From assembly GCA_002401945.1 (NCBI GenBank), contig NVUP01000005.1, forward strand, positions 109,715 to 115,456: a stretch of 5,742 nucleotides of DNA, written 5' to 3'. Positions 5,089-5,742 of the stretch are shown here, piece after piece (position 1 is the first letter of the stretch; the number at the start of each line of letters is the position of its first letter). The position numbers were made by a program, and so were the translations under genes. The stretch comes from Paracoccaceae bacterium. Lineage in GTDB: Bacteria > Pseudomonadota > Alphaproteobacteria > Rhodobacterales > Rhodobacteraceae. The notes below the pieces were generated by a model, which saw only the letters and a program-made list of their open reading frames with translations, was not told the origin of the DNA and did no database searches.

Positions 5089-5742
5089 TCAAGCCTTCGG
5101 TGCCAGCAGCTTCAGCGCGGCACGGATCAGCATTGCTTCATCTGCCCCCGGTTCAGCGCCTGCGGCCTCGGCGACTGCCCCAGCCGCATCACTGGGGCTG
5201 TAGCCCAAATTTGACAGCGCCGACAGAGCACTGGCTTGTGCTGCGGCATCTGTATTGGGTTTAGCGGCTCTCTTTGACTTCGCCTTAGCAGCGGGTTCAA
5301 TGGGTTCCACCACCTCTAGCTCCGGGCCGTCCAGTGCTTCGACCACAGTGCCGCCCATCGCCATCACAGCTGGCGCCTTATCTTTCAGGTCCAGCACAAT
5401 GCGCTGCGCGATTTTGGGACCAATGCCCTTGGCCGCCTTCACACTGGCCCAATCGCCCAAAGCAATGGCCCGGCCAACCGCATCCGGGCCCAATGTGCCC
5501 AGGATCGCCATCGACGCCTTGGCGCCAACCCCCTGCACCGAGGTCAGCAGCCGGTGCCACTCTTTCTCGACCAGGGTGCTAAAGCCAAACAGCTGCAGCA
5601 GATCCTCGCGCACCAGCATCGAAGTATACAGCGACACCGCCTCACCCACACCGGGCAGCGCCATCATGGTGCGGCTTGAGCAATAGACGATATAGCCAAC
5701 GCCGCGCACATCGATCAGCACATGATCCTCGGCGCGGTAATC
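5089..5742 (-). CDS. ruvA: RuvA, Holliday-junction binding protein (5' end outside window)
   Basis: The last 217 residues of RuvA; comparison with the family start MIGxLxGxL suggests only about 9 residues lie beyond the window. RuvA tetramers bind the four-way junction and recruit RuvB. The OB-fold domain I is seen as [22 protein letters not shown] and then [11 protein letters not shown] (about residues 44-54). Domain II has two helix-hairpin-helix motifs, [17 protein letters not shown] (about 65-81) and [19 protein letters not shown] (about 101-119). A linker rich in acidic residues and then Lys/Arg follows (about 130-165; [10 protein letters not shown]). It is longer than in E. coli, whose whole RuvA is about 203 residues. 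Domain III, which contacts RuvB, is the final roughly 50 residues ([19 protein letters not shown] onward). An in-frame GTG at 5721 is not the start, because the conserved frame continues upstream to the window edge. Confidence 0.96.
   Translation of the reverse strand, partial: DYRAEDHVLIDVRGVGYIVYCSSRTMMALPGVGEAVSLYTSMLVREDLLQLFGFSTLVEKEWHRLLTSVQGVGAKASMAILGTLGPDAVGRAIALGDWASVKAAKGIGPKIAQRIVLDLKDKAPAVMAMGGTVVEALDGPELEVVEPIEPAAKAKSKRAAKPNTDAAAQASALSALSNLGYSPSDAAGAVAEAAGAEPGADEAMLIRAALKLLAPKA

Noticed and set aside
5255..5686. A 143-codon plus-strand open frame antisense to ruvA
   Set aside because: It overlaps the helix-hairpin-helix region of ruvA and has low-complexity Ser/Ala content.
1..5742. 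A novel defence, mobile or secretion system
   Set aside because: All but one gene belong to well-known core families in their usual order; no integrase, transposase, repeat-spacer array or composition shift is seen.

Overview
The window is a stretch of core chromosome from an alphaproteobacterium, most likely a member of the Rhodobacteraceae (Roseobacter group). This rests on the gene order, the protein sequence style (for example TolQ beginning MEAETLALAQEIDFSMW, and the MGGVVYYANYL version of the YbgC active-site motif), the moderately high G+C, and an intergenic palindrome of the CCTCCGGCGGAGG type that I recall as common in this family. The genus is not determined. No insertion sequence, phage gene, CRISPR array, rRNA or tRNA was seen.

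All real genes lie on the minus strand, so transcription runs from high to low coordinates. In that order they are: ruvA (5742-5089, 5' end outside the window), ruvB (5046-4027), an uncharacterised 210-residue protein (3917-3285), ybgC (3190-2810), tolQ (2704-2009), tolR (2005-1514), tolA (1501-374) and tolB (377-1, 3' end outside the window). The genes are tightly packed: tolA and tolB overlap in ATGA, tolQ and tolR are 3 bp apart, and tolR and tolA are 12 bp apart. No stretch above about 110 bp lacks a gene.

Two cell systems sit side by side. RuvA and RuvB form the Holliday-junction branch-migration motor used in recombinational repair. YbgC and TolQ-TolR-TolA-TolB belong to the Tol-Pal envelope machine: TolQ and TolR use the proton motive force to energise TolA, which reaches through the periplasm to TolB and Pal to support outer-membrane constriction at division. 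Pal and the remaining partners would be expected beyond position 1.

Three intergenic regions hold structure. The ruvB/210-residue-protein gap (3918-4026) has two adjacent stem-loops, including the family-type palindrome. The gap before ybgC (3191-3284) has A/T-rich hairpins. The gap before tolQ (2705-2809) has a weak promoter candidate and a set of inverted repeats. Four gene starts needed a decision: tolQ, ybgC and the 210-residue protein are called shorter than the longest open frame, and tolA is called from a TTG codon. I see no previously undescribed system here. The most open item is the uncharacterised protein between ruvB and ybgC.
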